Assembly (NCBI GenBank): GCA_047630175.1
Contig: JBLHVI010000008.1
Location: forward strand, 34,621 to 98,620
DNA: 64,000 nt
Direction of reading: 5' to 3'
Source: UBA4582 sp047630175
GTDB taxonomy: Bacteria > Pseudomonadota > Gammaproteobacteria > Pseudomonadales > Azotimanducaceae
A program made the translations under genes and the position numbers. The notes under the pieces were generated by a model. That model ran no database searches. It was not told the DNA's origin and saw nothing but the letters and a program-made list of their open reading frames with translations. This document shows, piece after piece, positions 62,587 to 64,000 of this stretch. Each line of letters starts with the position of its first letter. Position 1 is the stretch's first letter.

Positions 62587-63915
62587 GTGACAAACACGGC
62601 GCCCCTAGCGGGCCTTAAAGTACTGGACTTAAGCCGGGTTCTGGCAGGTCCTTGGGCCAGCCAGACGCTGGCAGATATGGGCGCTGATGTCATCAAAATA
62701 GAGCGCCCCGGCCTAGGTGATGACACCCGTACCTGGGGTCCGCCTTGGTATACAGATACTGACGGAGAACAGCTGTCCGCTTATTTTATGTCTGCCAATC
62801 GCGGCAAGCGCTCCGTCACTATTGATATGGCGACGGATGAGGGGCAGATGCTGGTGCGCGAGTTCGCCAGCCGCAGTGACATCCTGATTGAGAATTTCAA
62901 GGTCGGTGATATGGCGCGTCGGGGACTGGACTATGCCAGCCTTCACGCTGCAAACCCGCGTCTCATCTATTGCTCTATTACCGGGTTCGGGCAGACCGGT
63001 CCCTATAAGGAACGTCCGGGCTATGACTTCATGATACAGGGTATGAGTGGCCTGATGAGTATAACTGGCGAGCCCGACAGCAGCACGACGGGCGGCACGA
63101 CGGGCGGCCCGCAGAAGGTCGGTGTTGCTGTGGCTGATATTATGACCGGCCTGTACAGCACCATCGCGATCCTTGGCGCGATCGAAGATCGTCACCGCAG
63201 TGGGCTAGGGCAGTGTATTGATATGTCGTTGTTTGATGTCATGGCGGCTAGTCTGGCTAACCAGGCATCCAATTATCTGGTGTCAGGGGTCGCCCCGGGG
63301 CGGCTGGGAAATGCACATCCGAATGTCGTGCCCTATCAAACCTTTGCTACCAGTGATGGTTACATCATTGTTGCGGTAGGCAACGACAGTCAGTTTCGCA
63401 AACTATGTGAGGCCATCGATATGCCTCAACTAGCGACAGATCCCGCATACCTTACTAATGCGCTGCGGGTCAAAAACCGCGAGTCGCTAGTGGCGCAGCT
63501 GCAGCCAGGTATGCAGACCCAGAGTCTTGATCACTGGTTGCAGGTCCTAGAAGCCTTTGGGGTACCTTGTGGCCCGATTAATACCATCGACCGGCTGTTT
63601 GCCGATCCGCAGGCGCAGCATCGGGGCGTGCAGATGTCGATTGACGGCATGCCCTTGGTTTCTAATCCGATCCGATATTCCCGCTCAAGCCTAAATGCTG
63701 AGATCAAGCCACCGGTCCTCGGCAGGCATACCGATGAGGTATTGCAAGCTGAGTTGGGTCTGGATCAAGCCGCCATTGATGCTTTGCGCGTTCGGGGCGT
63801 TCTCGGTCAAAGTAAAGTTGGTGAAAGTAAAGTCGGTCAAAGTAAAGTTGGTGAAAGTACAGCCGGTCAAAGTAAAGACGGTGAAAACAAAGACGGTGAA
63901 AGCAATGTTGGTTAA
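62587..63915 (+). CDS. CaiB/BaiF family CoA transferase with repetitive tail
   Basis: Class III CoA transferase of 442 residues. Features: LAGLKVLDLSRVLAGPWASQ, DMGADVIKIERPGLGDDTR, FMSANRGKRSVTIDM, the catalytic Asp in GQCIDMSLFDVMAA, and GRLGNAHPNVVPYQTF. It moves CoA between carboxylic acids in catabolism. The last 36 residues are seven G-[QE]-S-K-V-type pentapeptides encoded by a 15-base repeat, not part of the family fold. GTG 62587 with GAAGG upstream is preferred over ATG 62554. The next gene starts inside its end. Confidence 0.93.
   Translation: MTNTAPLAGLKVLDLSRVLAGPWASQTLADMGADVIKIERPGLGDDTRTWGPPWYTDTDGEQLSAYFMSANRGKRSVTIDMATDEGQMLVREFASRSDILIENFKVGDMARRGLDYASLHAANPRLIYCSITGFGQTGPYKERPGYDFMIQGMSGLMSITGEPDSSTTGGTTGGPQKVGVAVADIMTGLYSTIAILGAIEDRHRSGLGQCIDMSLFDVMAASLANQASNYLVSGVAPGRLGNAHPNVVPYQTFATSDGYIIVAVGNDSQFRKLCEAIDMPQLATDPAYLTNALRVKNRESLVAQLQPGMQTQSLDHWLQVLEAFGVPCGPINTIDRLFADPQAQHRGVQMSIDGMPLVSNPIRYSRSSLNAEIKPPVLGRHTDEVLQAELGLDQAAIDALRVRGVLGQSKVGESKVGQSKVGESTAGQSKDGENKDGESNVG
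63805..63912 (+). repeat. 15-base coding repeat at the end of the CoA transferase gene
   Basis: Seven units of 15 bases encode GQSKV, GESKV, GQSKV, GESTA, GQSKD, GENKD and GESNV. The Q/E alternation shows that a 30-base pair of units was itself duplicated. The array adds a charged, flexible tail and overlaps the start of the next gene. Confidence 0.9.
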
Positions 63916-64000
63916 TGCCGACCAGCAATTGCTGAGCTTGCTAGCCGCACAAAAGAATGTGGGCTATATCGGTGAGCCAGTAAGTCAGCTAGCCCATGTC
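63905..64000 (+). CDS. HD-domain phosphohydrolase, 5' fragment
   Basis: ATG 63905 opens a frame that runs off the right edge (32 codons seen). It overlaps the CoA transferase stop by 11 bases. The visible part ends in NVGYIGEPVSQLAHV, which resembles the start of PhnZ-like or predicted HD phosphohydrolases (YIGExVSQxEH). The rest is outside the window, so the call is from that short stretch only. Confidence 0.55.
   Translation, partial: MLVNADQQLLSLLAAQKNVGYIGEPVSQLAHV

Overview
The window looks like chromosomal DNA of an aerobic, probably marine or aquatic gammaproteobacterium. This rests on the RpoH, FeoAB, malate synthase G, YrbG-type exchanger, CysZ, DedA and CorA proteins, and on catabolic genes (acyl-CoA dehydrogenase, CoA transferase, amidase, SDRs, molybdenum hydroxylase) typical of oligotrophic Cellvibrionales/OM60-like bacteria. 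The placement is inferred from gene content only. I saw no rRNA, tRNA, CRISPR array, insertion sequence or prophage. Two things recur: short tandem duplications of 12-15 bp, often at the ends of genes, and several genes whose start codon is not canonical.

Layout. 0.3-4 kb: Fur-boxed feoAB iron(II) uptake and an MFS transporter. 4-10.8 kb: a SPOR protein, a cache-HAMP sensor without output domain coupled to a Ca2+/Na+ exchanger, a SulP permease behind a 10-codon leader, and two hydrolases. 10.8-14.2 kb: glyoxalase II, a small protein with an unclear start, an MTH1-like NUDIX enzyme, a 38-residue membrane protein, and rpoH with its terminator. 14.4-18.1 kb: a DUF169 protein, two SDRs, a TPR protein and a membrane-anchored winged-helix protein. 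18.2-21.4 kb: a thiamine-uptake operon (TonB-dependent receptor, YkoF domain, PnuT) behind a TPP riboswitch. 21.5-26.5 kb: threonine synthase, an MFS exporter and glcB.

26.6-38.8 kb is the most unusual part. A sigma-54 activator (REC, PAS-like, degenerate GGDEF, GAF-like, AAA+, two HTH segments) is followed by a near-consensus sigma-54 promoter with palindromes upstream of it. Then come three closely linked genes: a secreted subtilase whose C-terminus holds 29 copies of the hexapeptide GYIWNM on a mainly 12-residue period, a 14-blade propeller sensor histidine kinase, and a REC-PAS-GGDEF-EAL regulator. The simplest reading is a self-contained signalling circuit with the repeat protease as main output or as ligand source. 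The receiver domains of the two regulators are paralogous.

38.9-64 kb: an SDR without its catalytic Tyr/Lys, MarC, an RND efflux pair, an aldo/keto reductase, an acyl-CoA dehydrogenase, an amidase, a secreted cyclophilin coupled to a PafA-like phosphatase, DedA with an apparent ATC start, CorA, a 2-oxoglutarate oxygenase, a type-B carboxylesterase, an isoquinoline-oxidoreductase-type molybdenum enzyme pair, a HAD hydrolase, CysZ, a DUF2238-like membrane protein, a membrane-fused alpha/beta hydrolase, a CaiB-type CoA transferase with a repetitive tail, and the start of an HD-domain gene cut by the window edge.
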